Positions 45,118-54,509 of a stretch of 64,000 bases of DNA are shown piece after piece. A program made the translations under genes and the position numbers. Source of the DNA: Bryopsis sp. KO-2023 (taxonomy: Eukaryota > Chlorophyta > Ulvophyceae > Bryopsidales > Bryopsidaceae); NCBI GenBank assembly GCA_030272585.1, contig BSYQ01000006.1:6638501-6702500 (forward strand), read 5' to 3'. Every line of letters begins with the position of its first letter. Positions within the stretch are counted from its first letter, which is position 1. Under the pieces are notes generated by a model. That model was given only the letters and a program-made list of their open reading frames with translations. It ran no database searches and was not told where the DNA came from.

Positions 45118-46012
45118 TTCCTCCCCACCTGAACTGCAGTAGCCCCTACTGCAACTTAGAAAGGAAAAACCCAAGAGACTGCAAGCTAACAAAACCCATA
45201 TCAGTGAATAACTTCTTAGTCCAACTTCTGCCAATGAAAATTCATATCTGCAACTCAGACCAAACCCAATGTATCGAATTAAAATAAAACATCTTTCAGA
45301 TTTCAGTCACTGATAATCAAGTCCAAAATAAATGTAACCATACTAAGTCCTGCCACTGGAAATTGCTATCCCTTATGCACTCTGACACAACCATAACTTT
45401 CACAGGGACCAAACTTCCCACAGAAATGTTTCAGCTCAACAAACTATCCATGGACCTGTAATATAGAGAAATCAGAGCCCTTCTTTCAAGCAAACACTGC
45501 ACTCCATCTGCAGTCTGAAATAGAACCCAAATCTCTCATTTTTCCAGCCCCTCAAGTGTTGTAATTCTGCCACTGATTTGTCAAACCAATTTCCATATTC
45601 AAAACTGAAATAAAAACTCCATGCAGGTTGCTGTATCTGCCCTTTTAACCAGCCATACTCAAGTGGCAACAAATACCAACCTCACAAAGATAAAAACCCC
45701 TTTTACTGGACTTGCAATGTATCAACAGGTGAACCATTTTCATAACCAAAACAGGTTGCAAACTTCAGAGTTTTCATCTCAACCTGTCCAGAAACTGCAA
45801 AAGAGATCCTTGTCCACCTCCAACACACTGATCACCAGAAACTGGACAGCCCTAAGGGTTTAACCCTGCCTGAAAAATTCCACTTCCAACACACTGATCA
45901 CCAGAAACTGGACAGCCCTTGAAAAATTCCAACTCTTTCACTGCACCCACTGAGCAAACCACATTCAATCCTGCCACAACTCCCATGGTCACACCTCCTG
46001 TCGATTCCTGCC
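45118..46012 (-). other. 3' untranslated region of F
   Basis: Non-coding. It contains a tandem duplication of about 40 bp (containing ACACTGATCACCAGAAACTG) at about 45817-45852 and 45882-45920. Confidence 0.6.
45135..45153 (-). promoter_or_regulatory. Conserved hairpin before the polypurine tract of F
   Basis: TGCAGTA and TACTGCA pair around a 5-nt loop (GGGGC on the minus strand). Equivalent to D 25172-25191 and E 54473-54492. Confidence 0.65.
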
Positions 46013-46879
46013 TCAGGTCGCCGGACGTTTCAAGCCCCTCTTTGGCGCAAGCGCAGGCACACTCCAGCGGACCTCTCGCAGCGGCACGCAATCACGATTG
46101 GTTCGTCCCGGGGAGGCTGGTTGCGTCGGCAGGGGTGGACTGACGAGCGCGATTCGCAAGGATGTCAGCACCCTCGGCGCCATGGCCGTGTGCACCCGAA
46201 GCTGGCATAGCCCACACTCTTTCGCTGCATCCACCGAAACCCCCTTTCGCGTTTCGCTGAGTTGTCCGACCACGTCCAAGCTCCCGTCTGGGTTCGTCTT
46301 TTCCACCGTTACGTCTGGCGCGTACCAGAGTCTCTGGACACAGAGGTCTCTGCAGCATATCCTGTGCTTCCGACATGGGAGCTCCCGCACTGGTGCCCCA
46401 AGAGACCTCGCCGTCTTGAAGCAAAGCGAACAGCCACGTCCCGTTTCTTTCAGCGCCGTCTCCATCTCACTCTTTTGGTCTGCTGCAGGTTTTTCTGGTT
46501 CAGGGAGCCCTGTGTCCAGGAAGCCGAAGGACAACTCCTCTTCGGAATCCAACCGCGTTACCGGCATTTTCTTCGCCCACTCTCGCCACGCTTTCAGCTC
46601 ACTTTCGGCAGCACTCAGAGACCCTTGCAGCTTCCACTTCTCCTGCTCCACCTTTTGACACTTGCTCCTCAGCCTTTCCAACTCCGCAACGTCGACTGCC
46701 CTCTTCCGCAGAACCTGCACAGCCTCCTCAAACGCCACAACCTCATCTGCCCCCTTGCTCACGTCGGCTTTCTCCACCGCTTCTCCGCTGATAACCACAG
46801 GGGTAGTTTCTGCTGGTTCACTGCTGCTGGCGGGGGTTGAGACGATAAGGGCGGTCTGGTTTGCTGGTTGCTGATCCAT
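46013..46879 (-). CDS. ORF3 of F: coiled coil plus RING-like protein, 288 aa
   Basis: ATG at 46879, 175 bp after the pol stop; the open frame extends up to 46975 without an ATG. A coiled coil covers about 48-105 and ends in AWREWAKKMP. The module is C150-x2-C153-x15-C169-x2-H172-x2-C175-x4-C180, then VQRLWY, and C222-x2-C225. TNRD-x-VP near the C-terminus matches E. The tail is basic (KRGLKRPAT). Function unknown. Confidence 0.78.
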   Translation of the reverse strand: MDQQPANQTALIVSTPASSSEPAETTPVVISGEAVEKADVSKGADEVVAFEEAVQVLRKRAVDVAELERLRSKCQKVEQEKWKLQGSLSAAESELKAWREWAKKMPVTRLDSEEELSFGFLDTGLPEPEKPAADQKSEMETALKETGRGCSLCFKTARSLGAPVRELPCRKHRICCRDLCVQRLWYAPDVTVEKTNPDGSLDVVGQLSETRKGVSVDAAKECGLCQLRVHTAMAPRVLTSLRIALVSPPLPTQPASPGRTNRDCVPLREVRWSVPALAPKRGLKRPAT

Positions 46880-47053
46880 ATTGACTCCTTCCTTTCGAAC
46901 GATAAGCTCCTCTTTCTCTTTTCCTGCTCTGCGCACGTAACTTGCTAGACAGCTTCTTGTTCCAGTATGCTGCACTCTTTTCGCTGTTTCTGTCAGGGGT
47001 TGCTTCAGTCTGTCAGAGATATCAACCTGTCACCTCTGTTTGGTCAGGTCCTT

Positions 47054-50000
47054 TCAGCTCCTTATCTCAAACTCACGTAACTTGTCCGGTGCGTTTCGCA
47101 AGTTTCTGGCAGGCTCCCATGTATCCTCTGACTGGTCATAGCCCTGCCACCTGACAAGGTACTGCTTCCTGCCTCTGACAGTCCTTTCTGCAAGAATCCT
47201 GTCCACCAGGTATTCCTCTTGCCCCTCAACCAGCTCTGGTTCAGGCTGCAGTGTGTGTGTCCTCCTGGCTGGAAAACTGCCCTCCTGATCAATAAAGGCA
47301 GGCTTCAGCTTGGACACATGAAACACATCATGGATTCGCCAATGCCCTGGCAGCCTCAACTTGACTGTCACCTCTGACAGCCTTTCTACCACCTCAAATG
47401 GCCCACAGAACTTTGCAGTTAGTTTCCTGCTCAGTACATCAGGTAGGGGTAAGTCCTTGGTTGCCAGAAAAACTTTTTCGCCTGGCTCAAAGCCCCCTCC
47501 CCGCCTGGTTTGATCCGCCACCTGGCGATGTCGATCCTGAGCTTGAGCAATGTTGTCTCTGCCAGCAAGCAGAGCTTGTTGCCAAGTAGTCCACCAATCA
47601 TCCACCGCAGGGCAGGCTGTAGTTGCTACAGCACTTGCAGGAGTTCGGGGATTCTGCCCGTACATGAGGAAAAAGGGAGAGAATCCTGTAGTGGCATTGA
47701 TGCTGGAGTTGTAAGCAAACTCTGCAGCAGCCAAATGCTCTTCCCAATCTGCACCTGCAGGCTCAACATAACTTCGCAGAATCTCCTGCACCGTTCTGTT
47801 AGCCCTTTCTGTCTGCCCGTCTGTCTCAGGGTGGTAACTACTAGACATTGCCAATCTAGTATTTGCTCTCTTCCACAGAGCTCTCCAAAAATTACTAGTG
47901 AACCGACTGTCTCTATCCGAAACAATCTCTTGAGGCAACCCAAAGAAACGAACTACATTCTGAAAGAATAAATCTGCAACACCTGCTGCAGTTACCGTTT
48001 GTTTGGTTGGAATCAATCGCAACATCTTACTGAATCTGTCCACTACTACAAGCAAATAATCTGACCCCTTCTTGGTTTTAGGCAAAGGGCCTACAAAATC
48101 CATTGAAACACTGGACCACCTGCCATCAGGAATAGGCAGAGGCTGCAGCTTACCCAAAGGCCTCTGATTAGAAGCCTTATTTCTCTGACAGGGGATGCAA
48201 TTCTTGACATACTTCTGTACTGTGCCTGAAATGCGTGGCCAGAAGTAATGCGCCTGCACTCTGACCAGCGTTTTTCGTCTGCCCAGATGTCCTGCCAATG
48301 CTGATTCATGGCAGTCATGGAGCAACTTCTCCCTGAGCCCATCTGCATCAGGTATCCACCATTTCCAGGCATTGCAAACCCTTCTCCAAAGCCTCTGACC
48401 ATCCCATTTCACATGAGCTGGTCTGTAGTGTGCCTCAATCAATTGCTTGCACAAAGGATCCTTTTGATAGGCCTCCTTGACCTCCTCCTGAAATCCCTGG
48501 GTCAGGTCCAATCTTGCTTGTGCATTGACCTCAGGCTGCTCCCTTGCAGTCTGATGTGTGGCCCTGCTCAGTGCATCTGCCACCACATTGTCTCTTCCAG
48601 GTCTGTACTTGATCTCAAACTTGAAGGATTGCAAGGTCTCCATCCACCTTGCCTGCCTCTTGGACAACTGAGGCTGAGTCTGTAGATACTTCAGTGGTGC
48701 ATGATCAGTGTGCACCACAAACTCCTGAGCATCCAGATAGTGCCTCCACACCTTGAGTGCATGTACAATGGCCAAGAGCTCCTTCTCATGGGTAGCATAA
48801 TTCAGTTCTGCAGGTTGCAGTTTCCTGCTTTCATAGGCCACAGGTTGCTGACCCTGTCCATGGTCCTGTGTAAGGACTGCTCCAATAGCATAGTCTGAAG
48901 CATCGGTGGTGACTTCAAACTTCAATCCTGGGTCAGGCACCAACAACACTGGTGCAGACATCAATGCCTCCTTAATATCCTGCATTGACGCAGCTTCCCT
49001 TTCTGTCCATTGCCAGCTTGCTTCCTTCTTCAGCAAGGCAGTCAATGGCTTAGCCCTGGCAGAGAAGTCCTTGATGAACCTTCTGTAGTAATTTGCCAGG
49101 CCAAGGAAGGATCTGAGGTCCTTCACTGACGTTAAGGGAGGCCAGTCCCTGATGATCTGCACTTTGTTCTGCAACACCTGTATACCTGCAGCACTCACTT
49201 CATGTCCCAAAAACTCCACCTGCATCTTGCAGATGTCACATTTAGTAGCTGAAGCATACAGTTTCTGTTCCCTCAGTCTCTGCAGCACTTTCTGCAAGTG
49301 AACCTTGTGTTCAGCCCAATTCCTGCTGTAAACCAAAATGTCATCCAGATAAACTATGCAGAAAATATCCAAGAAATCATGAAGAACATGGTTCATGGTG
49401 TTCATAAAGGTGGCAGGGGCATTTGTCAGCCCAAAAGGAAGAACCACATATTCAAAAAGCCCATATCTAGTGCGGAAGGCCGTCTTTTCTGAATCTGCAG
49501 GGTCCAACCGCACTTGATGATAACCTGAGCAGAGATCTATTTTACTGAAACAACGAGCTCCCTGAATCTGATCTAGCAACTCCTCAATCCTTGGAATAGG
49601 ATACCTGTTTTTCACTGTCAGTTTATTCAGTGCCCTGAAATCGACACACATTCTCAACTTCCCATTTTTCTTTGGAACGAATAAAACTGGTGATCCCCAG
49701 GGTGACTTGCTAGGTCTGATAAAACCCTGTTTCAGCAATTCTGCCAACTGCTTTTTCAGTTCTTCTCTTTCTGCAAAACTAGCCCTGTAAAGTCCCTTCT
49801 TTACCGGTTCTGCCCCTTCCACAAGTTCTATCTTGTGGTTAACACCTCTGTCAGGAGGTAACTCCTGAGGCAGTTCTTCTTTGAACAAATCCTGAAACTC
49901 TTTTCTGATTTCTTTTTCCAACTGCAAAGCTTCTCTTTCTTCCTCTGAGACTGTATCTGCAAAACTTCCTTTTACTGCTTCAGTACTTTCTAATCCATTT

Positions 50001-51304
50001 ATTGCATGCTCAACATCCACTTCTCTCAAATGAAGTAAATATATAGGTCTGCCCTTGCGAGCAGCCTGTGCGAACTCTGCTGCAGACATCAGATCCAACT
50101 CTGCTGCACTGCAATCCTCTACTCTACCAGTCTGCATTCTGAGATTGACTGCTCCCTGAGGTGTCTGCAAGACCAACAACTTCTTTTGCCAATCTATAAC
50201 AGGGTTGTGTTTGCTTAACCAAGACATTCCTAACACCAGGTCGTACCTCCCTAGTGTTATGGCATACATCTTTTCCTCTGACACAAACTTGCCCATTTTG
50301 ACACTGGCCTGCAGTTCTTTTTCTACCTTTTCTGAGGTTTTACCATCTGCTAACTGCACCTCAGTCAGAACCTCAGCAGCTTCTGTCTGAATGCCATTTT
50401 CAAGCAACCAATCTTTTGAAACAAAATTGTCAGTTGCTCCACTATCTATCAATATTCGAGAAAAACAACCTGCCACAAAACCTGTGGTCTTCAACATTCC
50501 CTGAGTCCCCCCATGGACTCCTCTCAACTTCAAAAGTGGGGGTTCATCTAAGCTATGTCCTTGAAAGCAAACTTCATTAGGTCTGCCCAGCCCAGAGTCC
50601 TCTCTCACCGAAAACGAGTCTGCAGTGTCTGCCCTCAGATCACTGTCAGCACTCACATGCACAGAAAACTCATGCAGGTCAGGTGTGGCCCCGCCTGGCC
50701 CTGCACCTCCTGCCTCAGGGACCTGAGAGGTGGTGGTTCCACTCGACCGACCAGCCTCCTCATTCCCGGAAACCTCCTTCAAAATTCCTGCAGATGCTAC
50801 TGCCCCTGCAGCAGCACCCACTAATTCATCCACTGACCTACTCGCAGGAGACTCTGCCCCCAGCAGAGTACCCGCCAATTCATCCACTGACCTACTTGCA
50901 GGAGACTCTGCCTCCAACAGAGTACCCGCCAATTCATCCACTGACCTACTTGCAGGAGACTCTGCCTCCAGCAGAGTACCCGCCAATTCATCCACTGACC
51001 TACTTGCAGGAGACTCTGCCTCCAACAGAGTACCCGCCAGTTCATCCACTGACCTACTTGCAGGAGACTCTGCCTCCAACAGAGTACCCGCCAGTTCAAC
51101 GTTTTCCAAACGACCGACCTTCCCTTTCGGTGTGGCTTCACAAGGCACACCACCTGCCGGGTTCTGCTTCCCTGAAACAGATGCTACCCTCCCCATGGTA
51201 GCCTCCTTGTGTGGGTGGCTACGCCGGCCCTCCCACACTCCTCTTCTGTCCTCCTTCACCTTTTCATTCCGGCCAAGGGACTCTCCAGCCCTTGACCTCT
51301 TTAG
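47054..51304 (-). CDS. pol: Pol of element F: PR-RT-RNase H-IN-chromodomain
   Basis: The frame is -1 to gag. The linker before protease holds five near-identical 18-aa repeats (ELAGTLLEAESPASRSVD). Protease [12 protein letters not shown] ([11 protein letters not shown]), RNase H ([13 protein letters not shown]), integrase (MDFVGPLPKT, VSDRDSRF) and chromodomain ([17 protein letters not shown]) are intact. Very similar to Pol of E except in the linker. Confidence 0.95.
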   Translation of the reverse strand, partial: LKRSRAGESLGRNEKVKEDRRGVWEGRRSHPHKEATMGRVASVSGKQNPAGGVPCEATPKGKVGRLENVELAGTLLEAESPASRSVDELAGTLLEAESPASRSVDELAGTLLEAESPASRSVDELAGTLLEAESPASRSVDELAGTLLGAESPASRSVDELVGAAAGAVASAGILKEVSGNEEAGRSSGTTTSQVPEAGGAGPGGATPDLHEFSVHVSADSDLRADTADSFSVREDSGLGRPNEVCFQGHSLDEPPLLKLRGVHGGTQGMLKTTGFVAGCFSRILIDSGATDNFVSKDWLLENGIQTEAAEVLTEVQLADGKTSEKVEKELQASVKMGKFVSEEKMYAITLGRYDLVLGMSWLSKHNPVIDWQKKLLVLQTPQGAVNLRMQTGRVEDCSAAELDLMSAAEFAQAARKGRPIYLLHLREVDVEHAINGLESTEAVKGSFADTVSEEEREALQLEKEIRKEFQDLFKEELPQELPPDRGVNHKIELVEGAEPVKKGLYRASFAEREELKKQLAELLKQGFIRPSKSPWGSPVLFVPKKNGKLRMCVDFRALNKLTVKNRYPIPRIEELLDQIQGARCFSKIDLCSGYHQVRLDPADSEKTAFRTRYGLFEYVVLPFGLTNAPATFMNTMNHVLHDFLDIFCIVYLDDILVYSRNWAEHKVHLQKVLQRLREQKLYASATKCDICKMQVEFLGHEVSAAGIQVLQNKVQIIRDWPPLTSVKDLRSFLGLANYYRRFIKDFSARAKPLTALLKKEASWQWTEREAASMQDIKEALMSAPVLLVPDPGLKFEVTTDASDYAIGAVLTQDHGQGQQPVAYESRKLQPAELNYATHEKELLAIVHALKVWRHYLDAQEFVVHTDHAPLKYLQTQPQLSKRQARWMETLQSFKFEIKYRPGRDNVVADALSRATHQTAREQPEVNAQARLDLTQGFQEEVKEAYQKDPLCKQLIEAHYRPAHVKWDGQRLWRRVCNAWKWWIPDADGLREKLLHDCHESALAGHLGRRKTLVRVQAHYFWPRISGTVQKYVKNCIPCQRNKASNQRPLGKLQPLPIPDGRWSSVSMDFVGPLPKTKKGSDYLLVVVDRFSKMLRLIPTKQTVTAAGVADLFFQNVVRFFGLPQEIVSDRDSRFTSNFWRALWKRANTRLAMSSSYHPETDGQTERANRTVQEILRSYVEPAGADWEEHLAAAEFAYNSSINATTGFSPFFLMYGQNPRTPASAVATTACPAVDDWWTTWQQALLAGRDNIAQAQDRHRQVADQTRRGGGFEPGEKVFLATKDLPLPDVLSRKLTAKFCGPFEVVERLSEVTVKLRLPGHWRIHDVFHVSKLKPAFIDQEGSFPARRTHTLQPEPELVEGQEEYLVDRILAERTVRGRKQYLVRWQGYDQSEDTWEPARNLRNAPDKLREFEIRS
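50828..51100 (-). repeat. 54-bp in-frame tandem repeat in pol linker of F
   Basis: Five copies keep the frame and encode ELAGTLLEAESPASRSVD. Absent from E, so a recent expansion. Confidence 0.9.
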
Positions 51305-51310
51305 TTTTCC
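51271..51310 (-). promoter_or_regulatory. -1 ribosomal frameshift signal, gag/pol of F
   Basis: GGAAAAC (51310-51304), TAA stop, 6-nt spacer. Then GGTCAAGGGCT (51297-51287) pairs with AG-T-CCCTTGGCC (51282-51271) around GGAG: 11 bp including one G-U, one bulged U. Same layout as E. Confidence 0.75.
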
Positions 51311-52494
51311 GAGCAGCCAGCGGCGAAGTGGCCTTTCTTGCCACACCTGTAACAATCAACATGGGCTGCTGATCTGCCCATATCCATTCTGCTCCTCCTG
51401 TCTGAGGAACCCTCTCCAGTTCCTCCTCGTTTCTGCCTCTGGTGTCTGCGAGGACTGCCACTGCGTCCTCTGCTTTTACTGCGACTGTAACTGCGATCAC
51501 CACCGCGACTGCCGCTGCGACCTCTACTGCCGCTGCGACCTTCCCTGACATCAAACCCCACGCGGTTACGCTGGAGGCCATCAACCTCCATGCGATCACC
51601 TAAGTGTGGTGCCTGACGCTGCGGGTGGTACCTGTCGCGTTCGGTGTTATACCTTCCTCGACTGCTACTGCGACCTCTGCTCTGGGATCTGCCTCTGCTG
51701 AACGACCTGCCACGACTCTTCGATCTGTCCCTGCGCGACCTTGCACGTCTGCTGCTGGGACTGCGATCTCTGTGGTAGTTATCAAGAGGACCTTCCCAAG
51801 TAGCCGCCAGCGCAATCGCTCTTTCAAGGGTGTTGGGATCTTCCATCTCAACCTTCGTCCGCAGACGCTCATGCAGACCTTCCATGAACCTGAAGAGCTT
51901 TTCCCCAGGATTGCTGTCATGAATCTGCAGCGTGAGCCTGCGAAACTTGTGTACATACTCAGCAACCGAAAGTCGCCCCTGACGCAACCGAGACCACTCT
52001 CTCCTGAAGTCACGGTTCTCGTTCACCTTGCCAAACTCCTGTCTCAGCTGTTCAACCAAAACAACAAGTGTCTGAGGCAGTTCTTGGTGGCCTGCAAGAG
52101 CAGCCTCATATCTGCCTCTCCACCAAGTTCCTGCAGCTCCCCTGAGTGATCCTGCAGCCACTAGAACCTGCTGCTCTACATCCCTTGTGCCTGTCACATC
52201 AAAATATGTCTGTAACTGCACCTGCCACTCATTCAGTGGGATATCACCAGGGTCACCATACCAAGCATCTGGTGTCTTTGCTCTGGCCTTGCCCAGTGCT
52301 GCTGGAGCCTGTGGCTGAGGCAACCTTTCTGCCACAGCCTGCTGCACAACATCATTCATCTGATGGTTGACATTTGCAGCAACATTCCTCAGGTGAAGGA
52401 CTTCATTCTGCAGATCTGTTATCATCTGCCTCATTGCCTGCAGATCGAAAGGATCTGGGGCTGGTACCCCCATCTGCTCCTCCCCGCCTGACAT
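51301..52494 (-). CDS. gag: Gag of element F
   Basis: A 397-aa protein. It has a Retrotrans_gag domain ([51 protein letters not shown]), a long SR-type region (RSFSRGRSQSRGRSSSRGR) and one CCHC knuckle ([14 protein letters not shown]). Its start overlaps the end of leader ORF LF2 by 92 nt in another frame. Confidence 0.93.
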   Translation of the reverse strand: MSGGEEQMGVPAPDPFDLQAMRQMITDLQNEVLHLRNVAANVNHQMNDVVQQAVAERLPQPQAPAALGKARAKTPDAWYGDPGDIPLNEWQVQLQTYFDVTGTRDVEQQVLVAAGSLRGAAGTWWRGRYEAALAGHQELPQTLVVLVEQLRQEFGKVNENRDFRREWSRLRQGRLSVAEYVHKFRRLTLQIHDSNPGEKLFRFMEGLHERLRTKVEMEDPNTLERAIALAATWEGPLDNYHRDRSPSSRRARSRRDRSKSRGRSFSRGRSQSRGRSSSRGRYNTERDRYHPQRQAPHLGDRMEVDGLQRNRVGFDVREGRSGSRGRSGSRGGDRSYSRSKSRGRSGSPRRHQRQKRGGTGEGSSDRRSRMDMGRSAAHVDCYRCGKKGHFAAGCSEN

Positions 52495-52885
52495 TCCTTC
52501 TGCGTCTCAGCTCGTTCTGCTCACGCCTCTGCTCGTTCTGCTCACGCCTCTCCTGCGTTGCCCTCTGCAATCTGTAGATAGGACACTGAGGATCAGAACA
52601 GTCGTAGTATCTGATGACGTTACCACTGCGTTCTGCCTTTCTGTGGCCGTGAGGAGGCGCTCTGAGAGGAGGTGGTGGCACCACTGCCAACGGGTGTCTC
52701 ACTGGACCCAGAACCTGCACCGGTCTGGGTAACCTGTAAGGAGCTGGAACCCAGTCCCCTGCGAAAGTAAACAGATCAGGTGGCAGGTTTCCCTGAAACT
52801 CTGCCTCACCCTGAATCACAGTTTCCTCGTCTGTTTCTGCCTCACTTTCACTACTCCTCACTGCTACAGGTCTACCAAAACTCAT
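52403..52885 (-). CDS. Leader ORF LF2 of F, 160 aa
   Basis: Small ORF between the primer site and gag. It has an acidic N-terminus, Pro-rich middle, then PHGH-x4-R-x-G and DCSDPQC, then a basic, Gln/Glu/Arg-rich tail. The H-x-H and C-x4-C block matches LF1. No known family recognised. It overlaps the gag start by 92 nt. Confidence 0.5.
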   Translation of the reverse strand: MSFGRPVAVRSSESEAETDEETVIQGEAEFQGNLPPDLFTFAGDWVPAPYRLPRPVQVLGPVRHPLAVVPPPPLRAPPHGHRKAERSGNVIRYYDCSDPQCPIYRLQRATQERREQNEQRREQNELRRRRNVRRGGADGGTSPRSFRSAGNEADDNRSAE

Positions 52886-52912
52886 ACAACAACCAGAGTC
52901 AGAAGATCTCTT

Positions 52913-53233
52913 TTACAGGTTGCTAGTTCTGATCCTTTCCTTCTCAAGCCACTCTAACAAAAGAAGGCAGTTCGGATTCCTACAAGTAACAGAATATATC
53001 CAAGTACCCTGCCGAAACACCCAATAATGATCGTGCGAGGGAGCCAAAACTGAACTCTCCTCCACCTGACTCAGTGGTTCCTGCACCCTGTTTTCCCTGA
53101 TAGGTCCTGCTCTGAAAACAAAGGCAGGTAAAGTCCGAGTCTGATCTGGCTGGTTCTCACTAGGAAACCCGTCAGACGACACTTCCTCTTCGTCGGAACT
53201 AACAACTGTAAAACCTGAGCCCACACTGCTCAT
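52913..53233 (-). CDS. Leader ORF LF1 of F, 106 aa
   Basis: ATG at 53233; the stop is 27 nt before the LF2 start. Ser/Asp/Glu-rich N-terminus, then SHDH-x4-R-x-G and TCRNPNC, followed by LLLLEWLEKERIR. The block aligns with LF2 (H-x-H, R-x-G, C-x2-P-x-C, ER-x-R), suggesting tandem duplication. Possibly a small zinc-binding protein. Confidence 0.5.
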   Translation of the reverse strand: MSSVGSGFTVVSSDEEEVSSDGFPSENQPDQTRTLPAFVFRAGPIRENRVQEPLSQVEESSVLAPSHDHYWVFRQGTWIYSVTCRNPNCLLLLEWLEKERIRTSNL

Positions 53234-53658
53234 CAACTGCCAACCCTAGTTTCGCTACGCAAACTCTAACACTTCAGGCCGCGCAAATCTGCGTCTGTGC
53301 CCCCTTGCTGCTGCGCAAAACCTGCGCCTGCAAAACTCTACCACTCAAGGCTGCGCAAATCTGCGTCTGTGCCCGCACTGAACTGTGCCCCTTACTGCTG
53401 CGCAAAACCTGCGCCTGACAACGTTCTGTGCTAGGCAACGCCTGCAAACTCTACTATAACCTTGCGTACAAAACGACCTCTGTGCAGCACTGCGCCTACA
53501 CAAAACTGTGCGAAAACTGCGCCAACTATGCCTGCACTCAGCGCTACCCTGCGCCCTGATCGATTCTGCAAAAACCTTGCGCCTGAAAACTCTGCGCCTG
53601 CTGCTTCACCAGAACTCTCTACCTCTCCCAAGATCACTTGTGATCTTGCCACAAGAAT
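53234..53658 (-). other. Non-coding leader of F with GCGCAG repeats
   Basis: Rich in CTGCGC/GCGCAG. A unit of about 70 bp (containing CGCAAATCTGCGTCTGTGCC) is duplicated at about 53279-53335 and 53350-53418. Confidence 0.6.
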
Positions 53659-53670
53659 GCTCCGAAACCA
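53659..53670 (-). other. Primer binding site of F
   Basis: TGGTTTCGGAGC, two nt after the 5' LTR end. The same 12-mer follows the LTRs of B, C, D, E and G. Confidence 0.8.
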
Positions 53671-53671
53671 A

Positions 53672-54021
53672 TGCAACGGCTGCGACTCTGCAAGTCTGCC
53701 AGCCAAGCTGAAGGTGAAACAAAGGGAGACCAAGGTGCAAAGCACTCCAAACAAGGTTAAAAGCTAGGTTAAAACCAAGTGTACCAATACCCTAGAGGCG
53801 CTGCCCAAATACCCTGCTGCAGCACCTCTGACAAGACCTGATCCCCTGATCAGACAACTACTGAGCTGACACAGTGAACCCATCACTGTATCAGGTCAGA
53901 TCAAAGAATGTTCTGAGCTGCCAGTTCAGCAGGGACACCTGCTGAGCTGCCAGCTCGCCAACCTACAGTCAGATCTCCTGATTCAGGGCCCAGCAGGCTC
54001 TGAATCAGGCGATTCACTACA
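53672..54021 (-). repeat. 5' LTR of element F
   Basis: No difference noticed from 44768-45117. Confidence 0.95.
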
Positions 54022-54509
54022 TTATTGGACAGGCAGAGTATTTTTCAGAGATTCTTAATAAACCTGCCAACTAGATAAATTTTTGATAGCTGCAACAGAA
54101 TGTGGTTTATTGCTGCAGCATAATAGTATCCTTTGAGAAGGGACATTTTTACTGATTACTAGAACTTTGTGGGCTGAAAAGCAGTGTTTATTTTGGGAAA
54201 CTGTTGATCAGTCATTTGACTTGTTTCTACTGATCATGGGTTTTATATATTTGCAAGGGTTGAGACCTTGAGAAAAACACTGTTTCTTAGTTATGTTTTG
54301 CATGCCAAGGAAGTGAGAAGCTGCAGAAAACAGTTCAAGTTTGCAGCAGGGTTCTTTGGTTGTTGATGTTTTATTAGACCCACAAGGGAGTAGGGTTTGA
54401 TTTGATGATGAGTTTTCAGATCTTTATTGAGCTATGGAATTTCCCTAAAAGGTTGATTTATTTCAGTCAAAGTGCAGTAAGGGGCTACTGCAGTTCAGAT
54501 GGGGAGGAA
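54022..54509 (+). other. 3' untranslated region of E, second part
   Basis: Non-coding, T/G-rich. The conserved hairpin TGCAGTA-AGGGGC-TACTGCA lies at 54473-54492, then the tract GATGGGGAGGAA before the LTR. Confidence 0.75.

Larger units (their letters stand above)
44768..54021 (-). mobile_element. Element F: intact chromovirus with leader ORFs and ORF3
   Basis: The minus-strand 350-bp LTRs (53672-54021 5'; 44768-45117 3') look identical. The TSD TTATT is perfect (44763-44767 and 54022-54026). All ORFs are open. It is the youngest insertion here, nested in E, which is nested in C. Confidence 0.95.
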
